Assembly: GCA_028554755.1 (NCBI GenBank)
Contig: JAPTOF010000033.1
Span: 496,001-560,000, forward strand
Length of the DNA stretch: 64,000 nucleotides
From: Cordia subcordata
Lineage: Eukaryota; Streptophyta; Magnoliopsida; Boraginales; Cordiaceae
Direction: 5' to 3'
Numbering within the stretch: the stretch's first letter is position 1; the number at the start of each line of letters is the position of its first letter. The notes under the pieces were generated by a model. It was not told where the DNA came from. It did no database searches and saw only the letters and a list, made by a program, of their open reading frames with translations. Below, one piece after another: positions 24,729 through 35,960 of this stretch. The position numbers and the translations under genes were made by a program.

Positions 24729-25799
24729 AAGAAAAAAAAATTCTTTTCTACGTACAATCTAGCACACGTCACCACTATAGAAGTTGATCGCGATTTACGC
24801 TTGGAAATTGAAATTTTAGGACAACTTGTTAGGTATTCCTTAGTTAGTCCACTTATACATGTTAATTAATATTGGACAAAAATGTATTGTATGTGAATAG
24901 ACAAGGTTATGTTCAAATTTAACTTCAAATTATTGGAGAATACCTTTTCAAAATTAAGATTTTGCGTTCAAATCAATGAGGTCGGAAACAAAGATCAATT
25001 GGGGTGAGGGATAAAACAAACACTCCCAACCATCGAAAGAAACATAGATGGTAGTGCGTATGTTCACTCACATCAACATGATACATCTTGTGTATAAATA
25101 ATTACAAAAACCAGTATTTGTGTGAGAATGAAACTCTAACAAATTCAGACGGACTATGCTAGCTAAGCGATGTAGATGATAAGTTTGAGGTACGTGGCCA
25201 ATCAGGCAAAGAAGATAATTCTCCTACTCTATCAAAATCAACTCCACTAGAGTTGATAATGACTAACCTATCTTTTCCCAATATTATGAAACAATTATTT
25301 TTCGAGTAAAGAAAATAAAATTATATCGAATTCATTTTAAGATTATAAATTTAATTCACAATACAATAATATACCCTGATGTATATGGTTCAAATCAAGA
25401 GTTAAATAATACTAATATTAGAAGATTATAAGTTCAAAGCTAAAACTTGTAACATTATGTTAAAAATACTGTGACAAAATATATAAAATAGAAAGAGTAC
25501 GTGTGTTGAAAAACATTGAGGTTGGAGCCACTACTACGGTGGCTCTAGAAAATAAAGAATCATAAAAACTATATGGCAAATTCTATATATATAGTGAATA
25601 CAATGGGAGAGTTTATAAAATAGATCTCATAACTTGGTGACCAAGATTAGAAAATAAGGAAAACTAACACAAATAGGAAACAAATTTAGTTATTGTCAAA
25701 TCTAACACTATAAAATAGGAAATTACATTAATAACCAAAATATTTTTTTAACAAAAACAATACATGAATAAACAAATATCAACCAAAAAAAAAAAAACT

Positions 25800-26060
25800 A
25801 GTATCCTCTTTTAGATGAGATGATAATTTTAATATAGTATCAAAGTCTAAAAACTATACGGACTTACCGTTAAGAGAAAACATTAAAAATTATCTATGTA
25901 CAAAGCTCGCAGTCGTCACCTCCACTCATTTTAAAAAACATTAAAACTTATTCACCTATAAGCCTCAAAAACTACCCCTACTTATATACAAAGCAAAAAC
26001 GGCCCTTGCACATGGGAGGCGTGTTAACGTAGTATATGAATAAATTTTAAACGAGGTTGT
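25800..26060. repeat. Relic of the TTTTAGATGAG repeat
   Basis: CTTTTAGATGAGATGATAA, then CACATGGGAGGCGTGTTAA in the same order as at 18487-18705, but heavily decayed. Between the duplicated flank and this relic I see no gene. Confidence 0.5.
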
Positions 26061-26160
26061 AACTTTTTAACACTATGAACCATCTAAGCCTGAGGCAAAA
26101 TATTTTATATTTTTTTCTCTTTATAATTGGGCACAGCACATATAGCAGTAGTCTATATAA

Positions 26161-27168
26161 GAGTTAAATTCAAATAAGTCCCTACTGTTAACATCTTTTT
26201 TTATTTTAGTCCCTATTGTTGCAAATAATTCATATAAGTCCTCAATGTTTACTTATTATAGTCAAATTAGTCCCTGCAGTTAGAGTTAAATTCAAATAAA
26301 TCCCTAATATTTACATATTTTTAAAATTTTAATCCCTATTGTTTCAAATAATTCATACAAGTCCCTAATATTTAATTATTATGATTAGATTAGTCCCTAC
26401 AATTAGAATGGACGTTAGTTTTGACGAAAATGTCCCAAATGACCTCAAACATTAAAGCAATTGACAATCTTACCCTTTGCGCTATAAAACGAAATCCGAT
26501 TATCTATTTTTTTAAGCAAGATTTCCTAGCCAAAAAGAAAAAAAGCAGTAGGAATTTAACATTTTGGATGGTAGTTATTGCATTATTTGTATATTTGGAT
26601 TTATTGTGAACTTTTATAAGATACATTAGACATCTGATTGAAATTTTTTAATGAAAATTAGGAACTTTTATTGTCTAAAAATTATTCCATAATGAAATTC
26701 ACAGTATAAAAGTTCAAGGTATTATAATCAACTAAGAATAAAAAAAAAGAGAAAAGAAAATTACTTCCAATCTTTTTTATTTATTTATTCTTAAAACAGG
26801 GACTAACTTAAATAAGTTTGTAAAACATTGGGGACTAATATGAATTCTTTTCAAATAATAGGGACTAGTTTGACTAATTTTGTGAAACATTAGGAATAAT
26901 ATAATTTTTTTTAAATAATAAGGACTAATTTGACTACATTTGTAAAACATTAAGGACTAATTTGAACATTTTAAAACAATGGGGACCACTTTGAAAAAAT
27001 AGAGAAATAATAGGGACTTATTGTGAAATTTATCCATTTTATTAAATAATAAGGACTAATCTAATTACATTTGTGAAATATTAAGGACTAATTTGAACAT
27101 TTTAAAATAATAAGAACCACTTTAAAAAAATAGAGAAACAATAGGGACTTATTGTGAAATTTACCCTC
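26161..27168. mobile_element. 1-kb TIR element inserted at the dioxygenase TATA box
   Basis: Left end GAGTTAAATTCAAATAAGTC. The inverted right end reads GAGGGTAAATTTCACAATAAG, with AGTCCCTA-type motifs in one sense in the left part and inverted in the right part. TATATAA flanks both ends (26154-26160 and 27169-27175), a likely 7-bp or longer TSD. The right part contains an internal duplication. There is no transposase, so it is non-autonomous. It sits 50 bp from the dioxygenase ATG. Confidence 0.75.
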
Positions 27169-27175
27169 TATATAA
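27169..27175 (+). promoter_or_regulatory. TATA box of the dioxygenase gene, also the right TSD
   Basis: TATATAA lies 43 bases before the start codon. The same heptamer flanks the left side of the 1-kb insertion, so the element seems to have landed in the TATA box and copied it. Upstream promoter sequence would now be 1 kb away. Confidence 0.6.
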
Positions 27176-27201
27176 CAAGGCAAGAAGGTTAACAACACAC
27201 C

Positions 27202-27216
27202 ATGCAAAATAGCTAG
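27202..27216 (+). promoter_or_regulatory. Minimal upstream ORF (ATG plus three codons)
   Basis: ATG CAA AAT AGC TAG ends two bases before the main ATG at 27219. It is close to the expected transcription start, about 30 bp after the TATA box, so it may not be in the mRNA. If it is, it could lower initiation at the main ATG. Confidence 0.4.
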
Positions 27217-27218
27217 CC

Positions 27219-29642
27219 ATGGCGTCTTCATCATCCAACCTCCCAGTCATAGACCTCACCAAAGAGACCTTGAGGCCCGGCACCACCTCATGGGCTGTTG
27301 CATGCCACGAAATCCGCCGTGCCCTGGAAGAGTACGGCTGTTTCGTGGCGTTGCACGACAAAATCTCCTCACAACTTAACGATGAAGTCTTTGACGTTGT
27401 AAAAGAATTGTTTGATCTCCCCACCGAAACGAAATTGAAAAACCTTAACCCTGATGTGGTCTACCATGGCTATGTTGGACTGCTGCCTCATGCTCCCACC
27501 CATGAAAGCCTTGGAATCCCAGAAGCAACAACTGTTGAAGGTGTAGAGAGTTTTAGCGACACAATGTGGCCCTCAGGAAACAAGCGATTTTGGTATTATT
27601 TATTACCATTTCCTAGTGAATTTAGAGGTGGTTTGGATTTTTTTTTTCTTTTTTCTTTCTTGCTTCGAGCTAGAGTATTCCCGGCCAAGTCACTTCATAT
27701 CTGAAACTAATCTCTATAGGTTGAAACTTGAAAGCAGTGAAGGAAAGATCCTCCGATCCCAACAAGTATAATTCTAGAGATTCAAATATATGTTCTCGTC
27801 TTTGTTGGAGTGAGACTACTATCACTCTAACTTAATAACTTGTTGAGTTAACCTTTTCTAAAAACACTTTTTTCTCTTAAATTTTTTAGAAAAGTGTTGA
27901 TTTGATAAGTTAAAATTTTTTTATTTTTGAAAATGACTGAAATTGAGTATTTTTTTTTTGTTTTTTAAAGTTTCATTTTTTAAAAAAAATAAATTCATCC
28001 AAAATACTCATTGAAAGCAAAAAAAAAAAAAAAAGATGTGCTTTTTTTAAAAAGAAAGGTGTTTTCCATGTAAAAAAAAGGTCAATCCAAACAAATTCTT
28101 GATCAATTTTTTTAAACGTCACGCACAACGAGAGTTTTGTAGAGACCAACGATCAGAGATTGCTTTCTCATGATATTGTCTCGTCTTTTTTGGCATTTGG
28201 TTATTACAGTGAGGCTATATTGTCGTACGCAAAGCTAACGGCAGAGCTAGAGCAAATGGTGGACAAGATGGTGTTCGAAAGCTATGGCGTCGAGAATAAG
28301 CACTACGAGTCTCACGTTGGCTCAACGACTTATCTGTTTCGACCCATAAGATACACAGCCCCTGAGACGAACGAGTGCAACATTGGTTCCAATATTCACA
28401 CGGATAAGTGCTTCTTGGCCATACTTAATCAGAGCCAAGTTAATGGATTGGAAATTGAAGCCAGAAATGGTGAGTGGATCGCCGTGGATTTCCCACCTTC
28501 ATCCCTTGTCATCATGGCAGGTGACGCTTACCAGGTGATATACATACGTACTCATTTTCTCTTTTATTATTTTCTTTGTAGTAGAACTTTTTTATTATAT
28601 GCTTGAAAAATTAGATATTTACTAGAGGAATACTTTCCACGTAAAAAAAAAGGAGAAAAAGTTATGACTTTAAAGCTCTATTGCCGAGCTATATGTGATT
28701 GTTGAGCTAGCTTTTAATATAATGGTAGATCTTCGAATAAAATTGCTATTAAACAAAAGTTGTTATTAGTTGAGACTAATATTGAGTTTTTAAAAATGAA
28801 TTAAGATTTTCTCAGGACTAATTATAATTCTATCATTCTAGCACTATATCTATTGGTTGTTTCACTCAAAATATCTATTACTTGACCTTATTTACCACGA
28901 TTGAAATTTAAAAATAAAATAATTGGTTCAGCTGTAGTGAAACATAAATAACTTCGGAAGAAGTATTGTTTAAAAAATTTAACTTTTTAACTTTTGAAAA
29001 AAGAATTAAAATTCAATTTTTTTGAATTTTAAACTTTTCTAAAAAGTTAAATCTAAATATTTATTAAAAATATTTTTAATAATATATATATATATATATT
29101 TATATTACCAAAAAGCCAATTCACACGAACCGTAAGAAATACTGTAGGGTTAATAAAAATAACTTACTGCACCCTTCCTAATGAAGGTCTATTGCCCTAT
29201 TCAAATAAAAGAAAAAGAATTTATTTTGATGGCGTAGGATCTACATGCGTTTGCCGTTGACCAGAGAATAAAATTGCTGATTGAGAGAAAAAAAAAATAG
29301 TCTTAATTATTCCAAAATATCTCGTTTGATATTTTTGAGCACATAGATTAAAAGTTTGCCTTTTTGGTGGTTTATAAGGCGTGGAGCAACGGCAGGATAC
29401 ATTCTCCTAAACATAAAGTAATTCTACGCGAGAATAACACAAGATACTGCCTCTCCTTCTTCTCCTTCAACAAAGGGATCACACAAATTCCAGATGAGCT
29501 CGTTGATGAACACCATCCATTAAAATTCAAGCCATTCGACAATGTTGAATTAGCTAAATTCTACTTTGCAAACATCGGCAGCTGGCCGCTAAGCGTTTCG
29601 GAGGGCAGCACCGCAGAATTGTACTGTGGTGTCGGTGCTTAA
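27219..29642 (+). CDS. 2-oxoglutarate/Fe(II)-dependent dioxygenase, AOP-like, three exons
   Basis: Exons 27219-27592, 28210-28534 and 29379-29642 join in phase to a complete protein of 320 residues, normal for plant 2-ODDs. Such enzymes use 2-oxoglutarate, O2 and Fe(II) to hydroxylate or desaturate specialised metabolites in the cytosol; the substrate here is unknown. The N-terminal domain starts LPVIDL and contains ALEEYGCF. Iron ligands are H188 and D190 (NIHTDKC) and H245 (SPKHKV). R255 fits the 2OG-binding Arg, but the usual R-x-S reads RYC. The sequence FRPIRYTAPE and the lack of a long N-terminus resemble the AOP group more than flavonoid or gibberellin oxidases. Splicing is GT-AG. The start has a good context (GCCATGG). 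A broken second copy lies at 58747-60830. Its promoter carries a TIR element directly before the TATA box. Confidence 0.9.
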
Positions 29643-32100
29643 CCGTGCAAAACTTCAAATATGAATTTCTCTCGTAAAGTTATGATAAAATTATAAGAGA
29701 AATCAAATTTAACGTGATTTTCAGTGTTGGTTTTTAATCATGTGCAATGTTGTACTTCTGTCAGTGTGATGCGTGTTGGTTGTTGTAGTATCTAGTTGTG
29801 GCTCGTAAGTGTGACGTAAAATTAATAACTAGTGAAAAGGCTTGCATGTTGTATCAGGATGTTGTTATATGTAAATAAACATTTGAATGAATAATGTGTT
29901 TTATGATATGCATTGTGTAAACAATTTTGCGAACAAAAAGGATTTCTTTTAATAAATATTACATTCAAATTTTCATAAACCCGGATGTGAGACTACAAAT
30001 AAATATTTTACTCCTCTACTCTCTTTAAAATGCTCTCTAGGGCGTGATAGTCTTTTCTGATACGGTGTCAACTCACCCCCAAGTAAGAACATTTTTGATT
30101 TATCTCAAGACTATAAATCTTAGAGTAAATAGTATATTAACTCCTGAACTTAGGCATAAGTACACAATGCCTTCCAATATTTTCAAAACTAGCTAATTAC
30201 TCTCGAAAATATCCGTAGGATCTATCTAATGGCATCAATAGATTCTAGAAAGACTTGATTCTAAAAGTCAATTCTCTCACAACAATCACTCAGTTAGATT
30301 ATGTGTTTACACAGAAAATCTAGTTACCACTATTTTTAGATTAATCCAATTAATCTATCTAGTTGCCTATCATCATGCAATTGAATAATCGGGCCCTAAT
30401 TAAACAATCAAAATACAATATTAATTCTTAAAATAGTAAACACATAAACACAAAGATAATAGTGAAATGAGAAAAATAATTAGATCTCACAAAATTGAAG
30501 AATTAAAATCTGGATTAACCCTGACTAAAAAGAAGTTTAGAACTCCATTGGCATGGAGTAGGCACCTAAAGAAAGAAATTCCTAACTAAAGTCCTTCTTG
30601 AATAAGGAGACTCTTTAAAGCTAAGAAAAATAAAAAGTAAAAATCCTTAATAAAATTCTTTTAGAATTAATCTCCTTTCTTTCCATAATATGGCAAGTTT
30701 TTAATGCAAAGCTTTTTCATAAGTACTGCAAAAATATCTCTAGTCTTGGTCAAAGCATGTCAATCCCGCGTAAAAATTGCATGTTATTTTTCAGGTAAGA
30801 GAGTCTACTTTATTAGCTACAAACACGTCCAGAAAACCTTTGAATCCATATATAATACATCCAATTACTTTTTCCAAGCATAACATGTAAAAACGCATAA
30901 AAAACACCAATGAAGGAGCATCTAATTCGAGAATTAAGTACAATTACCTATGAATTAAAGGCTTATTTAGGACTTATCATATTGCATGCATACATGTAAA
31001 TTATATTTTTACAATAATTAAATTTAACCTATTGCTACATATACTATACCCAATTTATTCAAGTATGTCAGGCGTGCAAAATGGATTAAATGTCTTAGTT
31101 CTTTTTTTTTTTTTGGTTCATCATTAAATGCTGTTGTTCACCCGTTTCTCTTCAATAGATTTTATTAAGTTAATGTTTCTTTTTTCAATTAGGGATTTAT
31201 CACATATGCATTAAATGCAAATTGTCTTTTGGATCAGTGTGCTAATTCTCACGAGGTGCATAGAAAAGTAAATCTCTTTATATACAATTACTAGATTGAT
31301 ATATAGGCTTTACTTTTCTGATATAAATGTATGTTTATACCTTAAAGACAAAAAAAAAAAAATTCTCTTTGAAATAGGCATATATGACTTTCTATATATA
31401 TATTTGTTATAAAATATTTTTAAATATAAGTTATAATACTTTTAAATAATATCTTTAAAAAAGTAAATAATAAATATTTTATTAAATGAGATTGTATTTA
31501 CATCACTATTTTAGCTTACATTTGGATAAACTCTATCCTTCCTTTTTATTTTGTAAAATCTATATATAAATTTCTCTCCTTTCAAAACTACTCTATCCTT
31601 CCTTTTATTTTGTAAAATCTATATATGAATTTCTCTCCTTTCAAAACTTTGTGCCCAACAATTGTGATAATTTCTAACATGGGTATTAAGGATGAGGATT
31701 CATACATACATACATATATATATATATATACATACATGTATATATATATAATATAGATATATAAATGTGTATATATATATGTAAGCTTCAAATTTTGCTA
31801 CTAACGAACTAAACAAGAGTATGCCTACAATTGATAGCTCGATTTGTTCTGGTTCAACTTTTGTCTATTTATTTTCTGTCTTCATCTCTATGATGTGTAG
31901 ACTTACATGACATGGCGACAAGGTAGTAAACACAATTCCAACAATGCTGACCACAATATCAATGAAATGAGAAAGAAAGGGGTAAAACTATGTGGTTATC
32001 TCCATCATAAAACCACTAGCCTTGCCACACTGCGCGACGATGTTAGAACACCAAAATCCCAATGAGAGAAACAACATAGCAAGACATTTTTATTGCCGCA
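29643..32100. other. 3' flank of the dioxygenase and AT-rich spacer
   Basis: 29643 to about 30130 matches 60830-61390 and so belongs to the segmental duplication. The rest shows no gene. Near 31510-31650 a sentence of about 60 bases (CTATCCTTCCTTTT to CTCTCCTTTCAAAAC) is tandemly doubled. A (TA)n/(CATA)n run is at 31699-31785. Confidence 0.5.
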
Positions 32101-32369
32101 ACGTAAGTTTTGTTCCGTATTCGAAATAGTAACCAAAAAGCTACTTTTTGGACAGCAAAAATCAACACAGGAACAATTAGCTCTATAAGTTTCTCTCTTG
32201 CATGGTGCCGTTCCAACTGTGCTTTCTCTTTTCGAACCTTTCCATTTTCCTTTCTACTCTCTTTTCCAACAGCTCTATCTTTTCAGCCTCTATATGTTTG
32301 ATTCTATCCTGAAGCTCGATTTTTTCAACCGATGTTTGATTCTATCATGAAACTCTTTTTCGAGGCTCT

Positions 32370-32850
32370 TTAACTTATCTCTTTCTTTAATCTCTTGGAG
32401 CTCCTGCAAGGTTCTATCTTGTTTCTTCTCTTCATCTCCTGCTGAAGCTTCTCCAGAGTTCTATCTTGTTTCTCCAAAAGTTTCATTACTTGTTGAAACT
32501 CTTGCAGAGTTCTAACTTATTTCTCCTCTCTTTCTTTAATCTCCTGTTGCTCCTACAAGGTTCTATCTTGTTTCTCCTCTTGTCTTGTTTCTCCTCTTCT
32601 TCCTTAGTCTCCTGCTGAAGCTTCTGCAGAGTTCTATCTTATTTTTCCAAAAGCTTCACTACCTGTTGAAACTCCTGAAGACTTCTAACTTGTTTCTCCT
32701 GTCTTTCTTTAATCTCGTGCTGCTCTTGCAGAGTTTTATCTTGTTTCTCTGAAAGTTTCACTACCTATTGAAGGTCCTGCAGAGTTCTATCTTGTTCCTC
32801 CTCTTTTTCTTTAATCTTCTACTGAAACTCCTTCAGAGTTCCATTTTGTT
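32370..32850 (-). pseudogene. Decayed repeat array encoding a Gln/Glu/Lys-rich coiled coil
   Basis: Units of about 75-150 bp contain TTCTATCTTGTTTCTCC, CTCCTGCTGAAGCTTC and TTTCACTACCTGTTGAAAC. On the minus strand they translate to peptides such as RTLQEFQQVVKLLEKQ, typical of a heptad coiled coil, but stops and frame changes interrupt them. The text continues to about 32110 with charged, less repetitive frames. I do not recognise the parent gene. No start or intact frame is visible. Confidence 0.5.
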
Positions 32851-33198
32851 TTGGTAATTCAAATACCGAAAATGATAGATTTAAAAATATTTTAAAACAA
32901 TAGTATTTTTTAAAGGAATTATCAAAATGAGGGTATAAATAACAAAAAAATCCAATTTAATCCACTGTGTGTTGGAAGATGAAAAGCTGGTTGATCCCTT
33001 CTTTCGATGGGCCAATAGCAACAGCTACTTTAGAGTTCACACCCCATAACCTAGATTGAGCACATGTTCATGTATTTCATTAAAAAAAACACTTTTATTA
33101 TGTCTTTTTAATTCTTTTATTTTTAAAATTAATAATTTAGTTAAGTTTTTACAAATTTATTTCTGAATCTGGGTCAACAATCTTGCTATTTGGAACTT

Positions 33199-33204
33199 TT
33201 ATAT

Positions 33205-33240
<36 letters not shown>

Positions 33241-33295
33241 CTATACATATACATATACATATACATACACACACACACACACATATATATATAGC
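33199..33295. repeat. TATACA/CA/TA microsatellite at the left edge of the viral locus
   Basis: (ATACAT)n is followed by (CA)n and (TA)n. It precedes the pararetrovirus-related DNA by about 150 bp and mirrors the (TA)n at its right edge. Confidence 0.9.
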
Positions 33296-33451
33296 AGTCC
33301 GCGGACATGAGTTAGTCTTTAAGCTTAAGCTATGTGTTAAACAAACTATCTAAGCAAATAGCAATTTACCCATAATATATGACATGAATTCTCATCTTAT
33401 TCGAGTTAATACATACAGCCCATAGAACGCCAAACACAACAAAACGGAAAG

Positions 33452-33735
33452 AATGAGCAAAGTACGACTTATGAGTTCAATGAGAACCTGGCCATATATT
33501 TAGAACCATTGCAATAAGTTGTTTAACACATTTCTTAGTCTAAAGACCTCATTAATGTCTTTGGAGTATTTGAAAGTTATCTTCAAGGTTTGAGATGGCA
33601 TAAGACATACTAAATAATAGAGTAGAGTTATTATAATCCATCAAGGATTTAGCCTTCCTTTAAGCCAATCCAAGCACCCAAGTAAATAAATAAAATTCAG
33701 GAAATAAAATAAAATAACTTCCGTACCTGGGATAT
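33452..33735 (-). repeat. 280-bp direct repeat, left copy, flanking viral piece A
   Basis: Shares AAAGTACGACTTATGAGTT, CATCAAGGATTTAGCCTTCC and GGAAATAAAATAAAATAAC with 35426-35682 in the same orientation. At the right copy this text continues directly from the viral promoter region when read on the minus strand, so it is probably viral leader rather than host DNA. That is inference. Confidence 0.7.
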
Positions 33736-33767
33736 AATTATATCCATGTGTCTTGACATACATATGA

Positions 33768-34204
33768 ATACTAATAAAAATGAAACAATAATTTTTTAAA
33801 CTAATTTTAATAGATCGAGAATAACAACTAAGAGATCTATTAAATGGGATGAGATAACTTTCCCAGAAACCTGGTTGGCAGAAAATATTGTACCTGCATA
33901 GCCAACAATAAATGAAGAGTTAGTAGATGCCATACAAACACCCACAGGGAGTGTTCGGATACAACCTCACAGGAAAAGTACTGGATCAGTACCTTTAGGA
34001 ATGTCTAGAATACCTAGATCAGTGTCTACTCATTCTTATATTTCTCCCATAGATTATAGGGTAAAGATACCAGAAAGTGCAGCTACATCTTATACCAGAG
34101 AAGATAAGGAATCGGGTGAAGAAACCTTAAATAATAGGGTTCAAGGAATAAAAATAACTAAGGATAATATTTTAAAAGGTGTTTATAACACTAGAGAACC
34201 ATAA
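33768..34204 (+). pseudogene. Endogenous pararetrovirus piece A: C-terminal part of the movement-protein ORF
   Basis: A reading frame enters near 33808 and ends at TAA 34202-34204, broken by TAG at 33899-33901. Its text parallels the other copy at 51529-52005. It corresponds to the C-terminal tail of a caulimovirid movement-protein ORF, judged from its position before the coat-protein region. No movement-protein core is included. It begins abruptly at about 33768, the same point at which the inverted copy ends near 52009. Confidence 0.55.
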
Positions 34205-34236
34205 ATAACTGAGTTAGAATTAAACTTTCCTATTTA

Positions 34237-34578
34237 TTGGATAGTGAAAAAATAGACTTTAGTCCTGGTAGTTTAGCCAGGAAAGAAATTCAAGCTGAAT
34301 TTAATAAGCCAATATTTAAGCTTTTTAAGGAGTGGTTTTTTAAAAATTTCCCTCCAGAAGAAAGGAAATTTTTACAAGATCAATTTTATGGACAATTGCA
34401 AGAAATCAACAAGATTAGAGATTTTATTCCTTGGTTTTTAAATAATTATCTAAGACATTATATTAATGTTTTAGAAAGATCTTGGACATTAAAAAATGGT
34501 GAGATAGTAGAGTCAGTTTTTCCTCCTACTACTCAGCCTATTCTAATAGAAAAAGAAAAAAATGAAATTATATGCTAA
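34237..34578 (+). pseudogene. Piece A: second viral ORF (113 codons)
   Basis: Charged protein with PPEERKFLQDQFYGQLQE and PWFLNNYLRHYINVLERSW. In the inverted copy the previous ORF's TAA overlaps this ORF's ATG (TAATG). Here that ATG has become TTG, so the ORF lacks its start. The end TAA lies inside the next ORF, which begins at 34562. Such stop-start overlaps are usual in caulimovirids. Function is not recognised. Confidence 0.6.
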
Positions 34579-35440
34579 TGCATTTATGAATATGCAGGAA
34601 AATTAAATCTTGCAAGCTACTACAAAACAAATTAATGACGTAGTTAAGCAAAATAATTTTGCAAATCTTTATTTGGCTTCAATAAGTGATCAATTAATAT
34701 ACCTAAATAATAGGTTATTAAAAATATTTATGGAAATAGAAAATTTGAAAAAACAAATTAGTAATAAAAAAGAAGATAATTCTAATCAAAGCGAGGAAAG
34801 AATTAAGGCAAATCCTATTCAACCTCCACCTGAAATTAATGATTTTATTATGGAATCAATAAGTGAGTTTACAAAAATATTAGATGATAAATTAAAACAT
34901 TTAAAAATAAATGTTATAACAGAAAAAGATGTCCCAGATCTAATGATAGGGAAAAGCATAAGGAAATTATAGAAAATGAATTAAATAAATTGAGGGTTTA
35001 TAATAATAAGTTTGCATCTAAGCTTGTAGGTCAAAAACTTTATTATCCAAGAGCTATTCCTCAGAATATTTTACTGGAAGAGCCATCCCAAGATTAATTT
35101 TACTATAATGGTAAGACTATATATGAATGGAATATAGATGGGATGACTGATCAACAGATATATAATACTATACATAGAATGTTAATGTATTCTACAATAT
35201 GTAAACAAAATGGAAATAGTGATAAGGCTATTGCTTTAATGATAATAGGAGGTTTCACTGGTCAATTAAAAGGATGGTGGGATAATTATTTAAATGATAC
35301 AAGTAGAAATGCCATTCTTAGTGCAGTGAAACAGGAAGAAGGACAATCCTGAGGAGACGTGGTTTATACTCTTACAATAAATAGATTTCACATATAGATT
35401 TACCACTAATGCGGTTTATACTCTTACAAAGTACGACTTA
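34562..35440 (+). pseudogene. Piece A: coat-protein ORF, N-terminal part
   Basis: It starts with a coiled-coil-like segment (NLKKQISNKKEDNS) and continues to GQLKGWWDNYLND, a conserved capsid-region motif of this group. Broken by TAA near codon 15, a one-base shift near 34945, a stop near 35095 and TGA at 35350-35352. The last stop falls at the same codon as in the inverted copy. It ends in the middle of the coat protein at the 280-bp repeat. Confidence 0.65.
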
Positions 35441-35682
35441 TGAGTTCAATGAGAACCTGGTCATATATTTAGAACACATTTCTTCAAGACCTCACTAATG
35501 TCTCTGGAGTATTTGAAGGTTATCTTCAAGGTCTGAGATGGACTAAGGCATATTAAATAATATAGTAGAGTTCTTATAATCCATCAAGGATTTAGCCTTC
35601 CATTAGGCCAATCCAAGCACCCAAGTAAATAAATAAATAAAATTCAGGAAATAAAATAAAATAACACGTACCTGGAAAGAAA
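35426..35682 (-). repeat. 280-bp direct repeat, right copy
   Basis: Same orientation as 33452-33735. Read on the minus strand it follows the TATA box and poly(A) signal of the viral intergenic region, so it is probably downstream leader sequence. Piece A lies between the two copies in the opposite orientation. Confidence 0.7.
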
Positions 35683-35689
35683 GCTTCAA

Positions 35690-35960
35690 ATATTCACAAG
35701 ATTTTTATTACAAAATAGAATTACAAAGTGTTTAAACTTACAAAATTTTTAAGACTAAAAAAAACCTTTCCAAAAGCTCTCCCTCTAAATGATCCGAACC
35801 TTTCCTTTTATAAACATGTAGTCCGGACTTCAAACAAAAATACAAAACAATTTTCCACGGACTTCAAACTATTTTAAATCCGGGAATAATAATTACAAGT
35901 ACTGTTTAGAACAGTAAAAACACTATTTATGATAGTGTAAAGTGGAAATGAAAATGTCAG
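35690..35960 (-). promoter_or_regulatory. Viral intergenic region: promoter and poly(A) signal of piece B
   Basis: On the minus strand TTTATAAAA (35806-35814) is followed about 100 bases later by AATAAA (35704-35709), the compact TATA then poly(A) order of pararetrovirus terminally redundant transcripts. A strong donor-like CAGGTACGT follows near 35675. It lies directly after the last viral ORF. Confidence 0.55.

Larger units (their letters stand above)
23640..25075. repeat. Left flank of the dioxygenase duplication (copy 1)
   Basis: This stretch matches 57380-58745 in order. Shared blocks include TTTTGCGAGATTATTAATTT, GATGCTTCCTC, GAAAACTTCTCTATCAT, GCAACAAGTAGCTATCAG, GATTTTAACTAAAATTTTTA and CTTGTTAGGTATTCCTTAG. 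It is the upstream part of a segmental duplication that continues through the dioxygenase gene. It contains the microsatellite at 23746-23858 and a C/G/A homopolymer patch at 24668-24728. Confidence 0.85.
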
